From Cellulomonas sp. SLBN-39 (GTDB lineage: Bacteria > Actinomycetota > Actinomycetes > Actinomycetales > Cellulomonadaceae): a DNA stretch of 64,000 nt. Shown here piece after piece: positions 1-7,055 of the stretch. Location: assembly GCF_006715865.1 (NCBI RefSeq), contig NZ_VFOA01000001.1:1984001-2048000 (forward strand), written 5' to 3'. A program made the position numbers and the translations under genes. Under the pieces are notes generated by a model, which had not been told where the DNA came from, searched no databases, and saw only the letters and a list, made by a program, of their open reading frames with translations. The number at the start of each line of letters is the position of its first letter. Position 1 is the stretch's first letter.

Positions 1-267
1 GAGCGGGTCGCGGGCGTCGGCGCCGTGACGCGCGGCGATCGTCCGTAGCGCGCGGTCGTTGTCGGGGAGCAGGCCCCCGAGGAAGTCCTCGACGAGCGCG
101 CCGCTGAAGGTGCCGACGCCGGGCGGCAGCGACAGGGACAGCGGGGTGCTGGCGGGGTCGCGGGCGTCGTCCTCGTAGGTCAGGCGCAGGACACCCGCTC
201 GGGTGCGCTGCACGTGGGCCACGAGGCGTCCGGAGAGGATCACGGCGAGGGCTTGCGGCGACCTCAT
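1..267 (-). CDS. hipA: HipA-type serine/threonine kinase toxin, N-terminal part (gene runs off the left edge)
   Basis: Only the first 89 codons are in the window. The frame has no stop to base 1 and starts with ATG at 267, giving the 4-bp ATGA overlap with the stop of the upstream hipB-like gene. The translation has the HipA N-terminal subdomain pattern: a strand ending in SGRLVAHVQRTRAG, then LSLSLPP, then a short stretch ending in GGLLPDND, close to the LPDN signature of HipA N-terminal domains. HipA proteins are kinases that cause growth arrest (E. coli HipA phosphorylates GltX) and are neutralised by HipB. The kinase domain is outside the window, so activity cannot be judged. Family assignment is firm; target and toxicity are inference. 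Confidence 0.82.
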   Translation of the reverse strand, partial: MRSPQALAVILSGRLVAHVQRTRAGVLRLTYEDDARDPASTPLSLSLPPGVGTFSGALVEDFLGGLLPDNDRALRTIAARHGADARDPL

Positions 268-506
268 CGCGTGGCCCTGTCGTCGCGGACCACGAGAGAC
301 GCATCGAGGGCATCGAGGACGCGGAGCACGCGGTCCAGCTCGATGTTCGTGCGCGTCCCTGCCTCCACCTCCCCGACCCAGCGTCGGGAGACGCCCGCCG
401 TCGCGGCGAGCGCGGCCTGCGTGGTCGCGCGCTCGCGCCGCAGCGTCCGGATGGTCTCGCCGAGGCGAGGGAGCGACCTCGCGGGCAGCAGCCGGTCTCC
501 ACTCAT
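264..506 (-). CDS. hipB: HipB-like XRE-family antitoxin/repressor (80 aa)
   Basis: An 80-residue protein with one Cro/CI-type helix-turn-helix: the segment around residues 26-50 reads RATTQAALAATAGVSRRW followed by VGEVEAGTRTN. This is the usual XRE layout in HipB antitoxins. The ATG at 504-506 is preferred over longer in-frame starts because it lies just inside the divergent intergenic region and gives the family's normal length. It overlaps hipA by four bases, as expected for an antitoxin-toxin pair. Three 16-bp palindromes directly upstream (511-580) are its likely operators, so autoregulation is inferred. Confidence 0.85.
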   Translation of the reverse strand: MSGDRLLPARSLPRLGETIRTLRRERATTQAALAATAGVSRRWVGEVEAGTRTNIELDRVLRVLDALDASLVVRDDRATR

Positions 507-510
507 GAAT

Positions 511-580
511 GCCACACTAGCGTGGCATTGCTGCAATGTCACACGCGTGTAGCAGTACTGCGATGCTACACACGTGTGAC
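511..580. promoter_or_regulatory. Three 16-bp palindromes, 27 bp apart: probable HipB operators
   Basis: Related palindromes lie at 511-526 (GCCACACTAGCGTGGC), 538-553 (GTCACACGCGTGTAGC) and 565-580 (GCTACACACGTGTGAC). Their centres are exactly 27 bp apart. The shared half-site is about GYYACRC. Two smaller palindromes sit between them: ATTGCTGCAAT (527-537) and GCAGTACTGC (552-561). The array starts 5 bp upstream of the hipB start, so binding there would shut off hipBA. Confidence 0.7.
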
Positions 581-627
581 ACTCGACTGGTCGGCGCCAA
601 GTGATCCACGTGCCCGGGGTGACCTGT

Positions 628-656
628 TTGGAATTAGCGCAAGAGCGCGCTAATTT
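628..656 (+). promoter_or_regulatory. Promoter of the pnuC operon
   Basis: The -35 candidate is TTGGAA (628-633) and the -10 candidate is TAATTT (651-656), with a 17-bp spacer. The -10 box ends six bases before the GTG at 663 and there is no Shine-Dalgarno, so the mRNA is probably leaderless. The operator palindrome covers the spacer and most of the -10 box. Confidence 0.55.
632..655. promoter_or_regulatory. Perfect 9-bp inverted repeat over the pnuC promoter: candidate NrtR operator
   Basis: AATTAGCGC (632-640) and GCGCTAATT (647-655) are perfect inverted repeats separated by AAGAGC. The site is AT-rich against a very GC-rich background and covers the -10 region, so a bound protein would block transcription. 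The third gene of the operon encodes an NrtR-type repressor, the obvious ligand. Confidence 0.6.
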
Positions 657-662
657 TCGGTG

Positions 663-1400
663 GTGACTCAGCCGACGATCGACCATCCCGCGGCGACCGT
701 GAGGGTGTCCCGCGCGGGCGCCGTGCGCCGGACGTTCATCGCGTCCGGCCCGCCCTCCGCCCGGCGCGACATCGCCGTCTCGGTCGTCGCGGCTGTGCTG
801 CTCACCGGGGCCAGCTACGGGATCGGCGTGCTCGCCGGGTGGATCGACGCGGTGGGCTGGCTGGAGGCCTTCGCCGTGGCGACGTCGTACTCGTGCACGA
901 TCCTGTGCATCCGCCAGCGGCGCGCCAACTACGTGGTCGGGGCGGTCAGCACCGCCGCGTACGCGGTGCTCTTCCTGCAGAACGGGCTCCTGGCGTCCGC
1001 GCTGCTGAACCTCTACCTCACGCCGCAACTCGTGTACGGGTGGTTCCGGTGGGGGCGGGACGAGCAGACGCGTCCGGTGACGTGGCTCGTGCGCGACCGG
1101 CGGTGGATCCCGGTCTACCTCGGTGTCACGGGCGCCGCGTACCTCGGGGCGATCTGGCTGGTCGGGGCCCTGGGCGGGCGCCTGGTCTGGGCGGACGCGG
1201 CGATCCTCGCCGGCTCGCTGCTGGCGCAGTTCCTGCTCGACAACAAGCGCATCGAGACGTGGTTCGTGTGGGTCGCGGTCAACGTGCTGGCGGTCGGGAC
1301 GTACCTCAGCGCCGGCCTCGTCGTGGCGGGCCTGCAGTACGTCGTCTTCGTCGTCACGGCCGTGCTCGGCTTCCGTGCGTGGCTGCGGAGCACGCGATGA
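663..1400 (+). CDS. pnuC: PnuC-family nicotinamide riboside/mononucleotide transporter
   Basis: An integral membrane protein of 245 aa with about seven hydrophobic segments, with the PnuC-like features of W/Y-rich loops (AWIDAVGWLEAFAVATSY is near this type) and a conserved C-terminal half reading LLDNKRIETWFVWVAVN. PnuC carriers bring NAD precursors into the cell by facilitated diffusion, and phosphorylation inside traps them. GTG at 663 is chosen over GTG at 660 because it lies six bases after a good -10 box; neither has a Shine-Dalgarno. The stop overlaps the nadR start (ATGA), so coupled translation is likely. Identity is supported by the next two NAD genes. Confidence 0.88.
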   Translation: MTQPTIDHPAATVRVSRAGAVRRTFIASGPPSARRDIAVSVVAAVLLTGASYGIGVLAGWIDAVGWLEAFAVATSYSCTILCIRQRRANYVVGAVSTAAYAVLFLQNGLLASALLNLYLTPQLVYGWFRWGRDEQTRPVTWLVRDRRWIPVYLGVTGAAYLGAIWLVGALGGRLVWADAAILAGSLLAQFLLDNKRIETWFVWVAVNVLAVGTYLSAGLVVAGLQYVVFVVTAVLGFRAWLRSTR

Positions 1401-2497
1401 CCGGCGACGCCCGCCCCGGGGCCGACCGTGCGTGGGTGCTGCTCACCGCCCTCCCGCCGACGACCGGGCACGAGGACCTCGTGCGGTTCGCCGCCCTGGC
1501 CGCGCGCGAGGTCCACGTGGTGCTGTGCACGCAGCCCAGCGAGCCGATGCCCGCAGAGCGGCACGCCGCGGTGCGCGCGATGGCGGCCCGGCTCGACCCG
1601 CACGGAGCCGTGCACGTGCACCACGTCCACGAGGAGATGCCGCAGGAGCCGGCCGACACCCCCGACTTCTGGCCGATGTGGCGCCGCCTCCTCGTCGGTT
1701 TCGGCGCCCGCCCGGGCGACCTCGTCGTCGCGTCCGAGCCGTACGGCACCGAGCTCGCGGCCGTGATCGAAGGTCGTTTCCTGCCGTACGACCCCGGCCG
1801 CCTCGCCAACCCCGCCAAGGCCACCCGCCTCCGCGAGGCGCCGATCGAGCACTTCGCCGACCTGCTCGACGAGTTCGCACCGGTGCTGCGCAAGCGCGTG
1901 ACCCTGTTCGGCGCCGAGTCGGTCGGCAAGACCACGCTGACCCGGCGCCTGGAGGAGCGCGGCCTCGCCGTCGCGCAGCCGGAGTGGGCGCGCCCCTACC
2001 TCGAGCTCGACGCCGTCGGCCCCGACGTCACCGCGGCGAAGATGCGCGCGATCTGGCACGGACAGCTCGCCCAGCAGCGGGCCGCCGAGGCGATCGCGGC
2101 CCGCCGGCGCCGGCCGTTCGTCGTCCAGGACACCGACCTGTACTCCACCGTCGGGTACTGGCTGCTCAAGGGCGAGGAGTTCGGCGAGCCCGACGTGCCC
2201 GCGGGCCTGTGGGCCGACGCCGCCGCGCACGCGAGCGACCTCTACGTGATCCTCGGTCAGGACCCCGTGCCGTTCGCCGCCGACCCCCTGCGCTACGGCG
2301 GCGACCGCCGTGAGACCACCGACCAGTTCTGGATCGACCTGTGCGAGCAGGTCGGCGTGCCCTGGGTGCTGGTCGACGAGAACGGGCTCCAGGCGCGGGA
2401 GGAGCGCGTCGTCGCCGAGCTCCTGCGCCTGTTCGGCACCCCGCTGGCCTACCGCCGCCGCGGGTCGGAGTACGCGCCCGCCGCGGTCGCACCGTGA
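1397..2497 (+). CDS. nadR: NadR-like bifunctional NMN adenylyltransferase / ribosylnicotinamide kinase
   Basis: A 366-aa protein with two parts. Residues about 10-160 look like a nucleotidyltransferase-type Rossmann domain with TTGH at 22-25, a T/HxGH variant of the kind also seen in CoaD. Residues about 168-350 are a P-loop kinase with Walker A GAESVGKT (172-179) and a following EWARPYLE, typical of the ribosylnicotinamide kinase domain of NadR. Together they would turn imported nicotinamide riboside into NMN and NAD. The ATG overlaps the pnuC stop by four bases; the stop overlaps the next start (GTGA). Kinase assignment is strong; adenylyltransferase activity is inferred. Confidence 0.82.
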   Translation: MTGDARPGADRAWVLLTALPPTTGHEDLVRFAALAAREVHVVLCTQPSEPMPAERHAAVRAMAARLDPHGAVHVHHVHEEMPQEPADTPDFWPMWRRLLVGFGARPGDLVVASEPYGTELAAVIEGRFLPYDPGRLANPAKATRLREAPIEHFADLLDEFAPVLRKRVTLFGAESVGKTTLTRRLEERGLAVAQPEWARPYLELDAVGPDVTAAKMRAIWHGQLAQQRAAEAIAARRRRPFVVQDTDLYSTVGYWLLKGEEFGEPDVPAGLWADAAAHASDLYVILGQDPVPFAADPLRYGGDRRETTDQFWIDLCEQVGVPWVLVDENGLQAREERVVAELLRLFGTPLAYRRRGSEYAPAAVAP

Positions 2498-3171
2498 CCG
2501 CGCCCGACCCGACGGGCCGCTCGCTCGACGACTACCCGCGACCGTCCGTCGCGGTGGACACCGCGGTCCTGACCGTCGAGCGCGGCGCGCTGTGCGTCCT
2601 GCTGGTCCGCGCGCCCGACGCCGAACCGGCGCTCGCCTGGCGCCTGCCCGGCACGTTCCTGCACGTCGGCGAGACCCTCGCCGACGCCGTCACCCGCTCC
2701 CTGCACCAGAAGGCCGGGGTCACCGGCCTGCACCCCCAGCAGCTGCACGTCTTCGACGCCCCCACCCGCGACGACCGCGGCCGCGTCCTGTCCGTCGCCC
2801 ACCTCGCCGTCGTCCGGGCCGATCGCATCCCCGCCCGGGACGGCAACCGTCTCGTCCCCGTCGCCGACGTGCCCGCCCTGCCCTTCGACCACGGCGCCAT
2901 CATCGGCTTCGCAGTCGCCGCCCTCCGCGAGCGCTACCGCACCGCCCCCGACCCCTCCGGCCTCGTCGACGCCGCCGAGCCCGACGGCTCCTTCACCCTC
3001 CGCGAGCTCCGCCTCGTCCACGAGGCCGTCGCGGGCCACCGCCTGCCCCCGGACGCCTTCCGCCGCACCATGCGCCACCACCTCACGGAGACTGGCCGCA
3101 CGAGCACCGGCCGCCGCGGCAAGCCGGCCGAGCTCTACCGTGCGCGCCCCGGGCGGAGCGTCCCGGAGTAG
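2494..3171 (+). CDS. nrtR: NrtR-type Nudix-related transcriptional regulator of NAD metabolism
   Basis: A 225-aa protein with a Nudix fold at about residues 18-145 and a winged-helix tail at about 155-222 (FRRTMRHHLTETGR, then GRRGKPAELYR), the two-domain layout of NrtR. The Nudix box is degenerate: after GETLADAVT the catalytic REUxEE stretch reads RSLHQKAGV, so both metal-binding glutamates are missing. This fits a sensor of ADP-ribose or related compounds rather than a hydrolase. GTG at 2494 overlaps the nadR stop. Position as last gene of a pnuC-nadR operon and the promoter palindrome suggest it represses its own operon. Confidence 0.82.
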   Translation: MTAPDPTGRSLDDYPRPSVAVDTAVLTVERGALCVLLVRAPDAEPALAWRLPGTFLHVGETLADAVTRSLHQKAGVTGLHPQQLHVFDAPTRDDRGRVLSVAHLAVVRADRIPARDGNRLVPVADVPALPFDHGAIIGFAVAALRERYRTAPDPSGLVDAAEPDGSFTLRELRLVHEAVAGHRLPPDAFRRTMRHHLTETGRTSTGRRGKPAELYRARPGRSVPE

Positions 3172-3252
3172 CCGCACCGGGCTGCGGCCGCCCGGCGCAC
3201 GCTCCGAGGGGACGATGTGCCCGGTCGCGTCGCCCGTCGTCAGGAGAGCCCC

Positions 3253-3771
3253 GTGTCGCCCCACCCCTCAGCGCCCCGCCCCTCCACGGGCGACACCCGG
3301 CGCCCGGCGGTCCGCCGGCCGATCCCGCAGGACGGCCTGCTAGCCGGGGCCCTGGGGCGCGTGGACGACGGCGACGTCTGGGAGACCCCCCTCGTCGCCG
3401 ACGACAGCCGCGCGGTCGACGCGTGGCACGCCGCGCTCGTCTCGGCGACCCCCGGCTGGGTGGACCGGCTGATGGCCCTGCGCAACCGGCTCGTGCGCAT
3501 GATCGGGATCGACCCCGTGCCGAACGGCTCCGCCGGCCCCGAGGCGGGCTTCCCGGTCCTCGCCCGGACCGACGACGAGATCCTGCTCGGCATCGACGAC
3601 GTCCATCTCGCGTTCCGCGACAGCATCCGCGTCGTCGAGGCCGCCGTACGCGTCGGCACCGTCGTCGAGATCCGCAACGGCCGGGGCCGCGCCTCCTGGG
3701 CCGTGGTGCAACGCATCCACCCGCTCGTCGTCCGCGCACTGCTGCGCCGTGTGCCGGCGCCGGTGCGCTAA
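3253..3771 (+). CDS. DUF2867-like protein
   Basis: A 172-aa soluble protein. The middle (about residues 40-165) has the pattern of DUF2867 proteins: DVWETPLVADDS, a PGWVDRLMALRNRLVR helix, an LLGIDDVHLAFRDS strand pair and a C-terminal VQRIHPLVVRALL helix. Such domains occur alone or behind NAD(P)-binding domains and have no established reaction. GTG at 3253 is preferred because AGGAG (3242-3246) lies six bases upstream; an ATG at 3217 has no such site. The gene is 81 bp after nrtR and may be separately expressed. It ends 35 bp before a 30-bp palindrome that should act as terminator. Confidence 0.7.
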   Translation: MSPHPSAPRPSTGDTRRPAVRRPIPQDGLLAGALGRVDDGDVWETPLVADDSRAVDAWHAALVSATPGWVDRLMALRNRLVRMIGIDPVPNGSAGPEAGFPVLARTDDEILLGIDDVHLAFRDSIRVVEAAVRVGTVVEIRNGRGRASWAVVQRIHPLVVRALLRRVPAPVR

Positions 3772-3806
3772 CTGAGGTCAGGGCCCGCCGGCCGGCGTCG
3801 CGGGCA

Positions 3807-3836
3807 CAGCAAGACGAGGGGCCCCTCGTCTTGCTG
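3807..3836. terminator. 30-bp perfect palindrome, probable bidirectional terminator
   Basis: The half CAGCAAGACGAGGGG is followed immediately by its exact reverse complement. A transcript would fold into a stem with a tight loop. There is no U-tract. It lies just after the DUF2867 gene and two bases before the decayed tRNA-Ser copy, at the outer edge of the island. Confidence 0.5.
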
Positions 3837-3837
3837 G

Positions 3838-3918
3838 TGCAGGTAAGGGGCCCTTCGGAGTGCGGAGGATGGGGATTCCAACCCCGAGCGTGCTACCCCA
3901 ACACGCCGTCCAAGTGGC
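3838..3918 (-). repeat. Decayed copy of the tRNA-Ser(GGA) 3' half and its terminator (attL-like)
   Basis: The plus strand reads TGCAGGT, gap, GGGCCCTTCG, gap, GCGGAGGATGGGG, then ATTCCAACCCCGAG and CTACCCCAACACGC. The same order of blocks occurs at 7031-7100 in the real tRNA-Ser region (ATTCGAACCCCCGAG, TTACCCCAACACGC). The copy has small indels and substitutions in the T-arm and variable arm and lacks the 5' half, so it cannot be a working tRNA. Confidence 0.65.
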
Positions 3919-4091
3919 CTGCCGGGCTCACGACGTACAGGCTGGTCATCGCGTCGTGAGGAGCGAGCGGCAAGGGGGCGGGGCCTAGCTTCTGGCGGCG
4001 AACTACTACCAGAACTGCTACTGCTACTCGGTCCTCCAGCCACGGTGACAGTGACTGCGCCGACCGAGCCCCAGGTGGCCGACCGCGTCGT

Positions 4092-4280
4092 CTATCGCGC
4101 TGACTCGTCGGGGGTCTCGACGACCAGGAGCCCGATCTCGGGCTTCTCGCCGTCAGCTCCACTACCAGGACCGCCGACCCACCGATACCAAGACGGTTGA
4201 GTCGAGGGCGCCATCGCGGACAGCTCATCGCGGGACCGCCGGCTCACGTCCGCCAGCCAACCAGGCTCAGTCACAGTCAT
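4092..4280 (-). CDS. Small 62-aa protein downstream of avcD
   Basis: No family recognised. The frame starts with ATG at 4280, preceded by a strong Shine-Dalgarno (AGGAGG, four bases before the start), and ends with TAG. It begins eight bases after the avcD stop, so the two are almost certainly co-transcribed. The product is polar: MTVTEPGWLADVSRRSRDE at the start, a central WYRWVGGPGSG, and a C-terminal IGLLVVETPDE strand. No membrane segment or signal peptide is seen. It could be an accessory or antitoxin-like partner of the deaminase, but this rests on position only. Confidence 0.6.
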   Translation of the reverse strand: MTVTEPGWLADVSRRSRDELSAMAPSTQPSWYRWVGGPGSGADGEKPEIGLLVVETPDESAR

Positions 4281-4288
4281 GGTTCCTC

Positions 4289-5866
4289 CTAGCCAGGTTC
4301 TGCTCCGGTTCGCACATCATCTATCGAACGTCCGACATCCGCAGGACTGTCCGCCAGCTGTCGCAGTCTGTCCTCGAGTGCCAGAGGAACTTGAGCTTCA
4401 AGGGCCTCCGAGCCGAGCAGGGGATCGAGCTCAGCCAGCCGCATCCTCGCATCGCGCCGCGACCAGGGCTCGAACCTGGAGGTCGAGGGATCCCGTCTCC
4501 GATTTACGGACTGGAAGACATCCGGGTACACGCGCCACGATGCGCCGAGGAACGAGTCCACGGCCACTCTCGTCTCACCGCCCTCATCCTTCAGTCGAAT
4601 CTCAGTCGCATACATCTCCCCAGCGAGCGACTTTGGGTAGGGGTCGACGTAGACGATGCGTATGATCCCTGAGGCGATGATCAGCCGCATGCACATGTGA
4701 CACGGGAACGCAGTGGTGTAGAGGGTCGACCCCTTGATGGGCACCCCGAGGCGGGCTGCGTCTGTAATCGCCGCCATCTCAGCGTGGACGATCCTGCCGA
4801 ACTCGATCAGGTTGCGTATGCGGGTTGAGTCGATTCCGGGACCGCTCTTGGCGACGACCTCATCCAGGAGCTCACGGCTCTCAAGTCCGCTGAGCGCGGT
4901 GGCCAGGTGGCCCTCGGTGGACAGTACGCTGAGGAGTTCCTGGAGTGCCCGTCGTACCTCTCTCCGGTTGAAATCACTACCGAGCTTGAAGTCCCGATGG
5001 TCGGGCTTGTCGCCGTCCCAGTACTCCCCTCCGCCAGCCCTCGGAACCTCGTTCGATCCGACCGCCAGCACTTCGCCGTCTACCGTGGTAATGACTGCTC
5101 CGACCTGGCGACCGGGGTCGGCAGAACGCAGCGATGCGGCGAATGCCAGGTACATGCTCTGCTCGTCCCTCCGCGGGGTGAGGAACGGCTCACCAAAGAG
5201 GAGGCCCACCAATCGATCGAGTTCAGTCCTCGGCCCCGCCGCGGAGTCCAAGTCGACGAAGAAATCACCGAGCGCGAAGGCGTCGCGGACATGTTGTCCA
5301 TACGGCGTGGCCGGGTCCTGCTCATCTCGGAGCATAAGTTCAGTCACACGTGCGTCAAGTTGGGTGCTCTCGGGGCTTGCGTCCCGCAGTCCGCTCAGGA
5401 TGCTCGCTCGTCGAGACGCCTCCGATGCCGTGGCCGAGACGAGCACGAAGCGGCGCCCGTATGTCGCGCGCAGCAGTCGGATCTCTTCAGGATGCTTGAT
5501 CGTTCTGAGGATCCATGCATGCCGAGCCGTCTGTTCGTTGGAGGAAGCTCGCTGGAATCGAGTGCTGCGGATCTTGGCGATCGCGTAGGCGGCTAGGGCG
5601 TCGCTGGATCCGAGTGACTCTCGAAGCTCGTCGCCCGCGCCCATCCGGGCCTCGTAGTACCTCGGGTCGCTAGAGGTGTGAGGCAGCTCGCGACCGCTTG
5701 GTGTCTCGTCCAACAGCCCGCTGAGGCGCAGGCACTCCGTCTTGTAGTTGACCTTTTCGAGGGAAGCCTCAAGGTATGCAACGAGTGAGTCGACGTCTGT
5801 CCCGATCGGCGCGACCAGCCCGATCACGATCTCGAAGTTGGCAACTGCTTCGCTGTCGATTAGCAC
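4289..5866 (-). CDS. avcD: AvcD-type anti-phage dCTP deaminase (N-terminal P-loop-like domain plus cytidine deaminase domain)
   Basis: A 525-aa protein with the two-domain layout of Vibrio AvcD. Residues about 10-230 form a kinase-like domain with a glycine-rich loop, GLVAPIGTD (16-24). Residues about 235-460 form a zinc deaminase domain with HAE at 361-363 and PCHMC at 388-392, the H and two C being zinc ligands. AvcD enzymes deaminate dCTP/dCMP on infection and starve phage of nucleotides. GTG at 5866 is chosen because GGAGGGG lies just upstream and AvcD is about 530 aa. The frame stays open upstream only by chance. Codon use is visibly less GC-rich than neighbours, consistent with transfer. 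In Vibrio an RNA, AvcI, precedes the gene and inhibits AvcD; here only 152 bp remain before an IS. Confidence 0.85.
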   Translation of the reverse strand: MLIDSEAVANFEIVIGLVAPIGTDVDSLVAYLEASLEKVNYKTECLRLSGLLDETPSGRELPHTSSDPRYYEARMGAGDELRESLGSSDALAAYAIAKIRSTRFQRASSNEQTARHAWILRTIKHPEEIRLLRATYGRRFVLVSATASEASRRASILSGLRDASPESTQLDARVTELMLRDEQDPATPYGQHVRDAFALGDFFVDLDSAAGPRTELDRLVGLLFGEPFLTPRRDEQSMYLAFAASLRSADPGRQVGAVITTVDGEVLAVGSNEVPRAGGGEYWDGDKPDHRDFKLGSDFNRREVRRALQELLSVLSTEGHLATALSGLESRELLDEVVAKSGPGIDSTRIRNLIEFGRIVHAEMAAITDAARLGVPIKGSTLYTTAFPCHMCMRLIIASGIIRIVYVDPYPKSLAGEMYATEIRLKDEGGETRVAVDSFLGASWRVYPDVFQSVNRRRDPSTSRFEPWSRRDARMRLAELDPLLGSEALEAQVPLALEDRLRQLADSPADVGRSIDDVRTGAEPG

Positions 5867-6018
5867 GAGTCCCCCTCCGTCTCGGCAATTGAACCACCCC
5901 GGCGCTCCCCGATCCGTGAGTCGACAAGGGCGCGTCGCTGCGTCCTCGCTGAGTAGGCCGACGCGAGCACCGCATCGCGATCGGGTGAGCAGGCCGTGGC
6001 CACCCACGCCGGCAACTA

Positions 6019-6988
6019 GGGCGTGTCGCCTACACCCGTGGCCAGGTGATTCAGGCAGCGAGGACGACGGCGGCGCGGTAGGCGGTGGCAAGCTTGTCGT
6101 AGCAGGTGGCCAGCCCTCGTCATTGCTTGGTCAGGGCGAAGTGGCGTTCGACGACGTTGCGACCGCGGTAGGCGGCGGCGTCCAGGCCGGGCGGTCGCCC
6201 GCCGCGTGAGCCGCGCCGTCGGCGGGCGGCGATCGTGTCGAACTTCTCGGGGATGACGGCCTTGATCCCTCGGGCATGCCTGGCCCGGCGGTAGGCGCCC
6301 GCGGAGTACGCCTTGTCGGCCACGACCGCCTCGGGTCGGGCGCGCGTGCGGCCCGGACCCAGACGTGGGACCCGCAGGTCGGCCTGGACCGCGGCGAGCA
6401 CGGCCCCGTCGTTGCGGTGTCCGCCGGTGACCACCGCCGCGAGCGGGCGCCCGTGCCCGTCGACCGCAGCGTGGATCTTCGTGGTCAGCCCACCCCGGGA
6501 ACTCCCGATGCCGTGACCTGCAGGTTCACAGTCCTCCAGCGGCATATTCCTGTGATTCGACGCTGCCCCCTGTGTCCTGGTCGGGGCGGGTGGTGTTCGT
6601 CGCGTGCTGGTGGGCCCGGGTGATCGTGGCGTCCACCGACACCCTCCAGTCGATCTGGCCCGCGGCATCAGCCTCGGCCAGCAGACGGGCCAGGACCCGG
6701 TCCCAGGTCGCGTCGGCGGCATAGCGGCGGTGCCGCTTCCAGGCCGTCTGCCACGGCCCGAACCGCTCACGCGGCAGGTCAAGCCACGGGATGCCGGTCC
6801 GGTACCGGTAGGCGATCGCCTCGACCACCCGCCGGTCGTCACCGAACGGATGCCCCCGCCGGCCCACGTTCGAGGGCAGCATCGGTTCGATCCGCGCCCA
6901 CTGCTCATCGGAGAACACCCGAAACCGCGAAGACGACGTCACCACACCGGCGTGCCGCGAAACTAACCCCTGGTAGGGAGACGCGCCC
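6019..6988 (-). mobile_element. IS5-family (IS427-group-like) insertion sequence, 970 bp
   Basis: Imperfect terminal inverted repeats begin GGGCGTGTCGCC on the left and, read inward, GGGCGCGTCTCC on the right. Both ends are flanked by TA (6017-6018 and 6989-6990) within CTAG, the expected kind of target duplication for this group. The transposase occupies almost the whole element on the minus strand. The insertion lies 152 bp upstream of avcD. Confidence 0.8.
6051..6945 (-). pseudogene. IS5-family DDE transposase, frameshifted and interrupted by a nonsense codon
   Basis: The first frame (start 6945, stop 6526) has the N-terminal domain and the first catalytic Asp in VSVDATITRAH. The second frame continues with RGGLTTKIHAAVD, GGHRNDGAVLA (second Asp) and NVVERHFALTKQ (Glu). 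The frames join by a -1 shift at a run of five G (6566-6570), the normal two-frame arrangement in this group, so that shift is probably programmed. The second frame then stops at TGA 6120-6122, where relatives have Trp. After it the same frame goes on with RGLATCYDKLATAYRAAVV to a stop at 6051. The W-to-stop change would remove the C-terminus, so the copy is probably inactive. Confidence 0.78.
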
Positions 6989-7007
6989 TAGCCACCCCGA
7001 CAACGTA

Positions 7008-7049
7008 GAAGGGCCCGCCACCAACATCGCTGCAGGTCACGGGCCCTTC
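7008..7049 (-). terminator. Terminator hairpin after tRNA-Ser
   Basis: GAAGGGCCCG (7008-7017) and CGGGCCCTTC (7040-7049) form a perfect 10-bp stem with a 22-nt loop, a few bases downstream of the tRNA 3' end. Part of the same hairpin sequence is duplicated at the left island edge. Confidence 0.65.
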
Positions 7050-7055
7050 GCGCGG

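Noticed and set aside
1460..1475. Thr instead of the first His in the NadR nucleotidyltransferase motif (TTGH)
   Set aside because: T/HxGH is a tolerated variant, for example in CoaD-type adenylyltransferases, so it is not treated as loss of function.
3768..4228. Minus-strand frames across the island's left part (3768-4043 and 3893-4228)
   Set aside because: They read through the decayed tRNA copy and the palindrome and show no domain; only the 62-codon gene has a ribosome site.
5867..6091. N-terminal extension of avcD by 75 codons
   Set aside because: The extension runs into the IS element, has no Shine-Dalgarno, and AvcD relatives are about 530 aa, matching the GTG at 5866 with GGAGGGG upstream.
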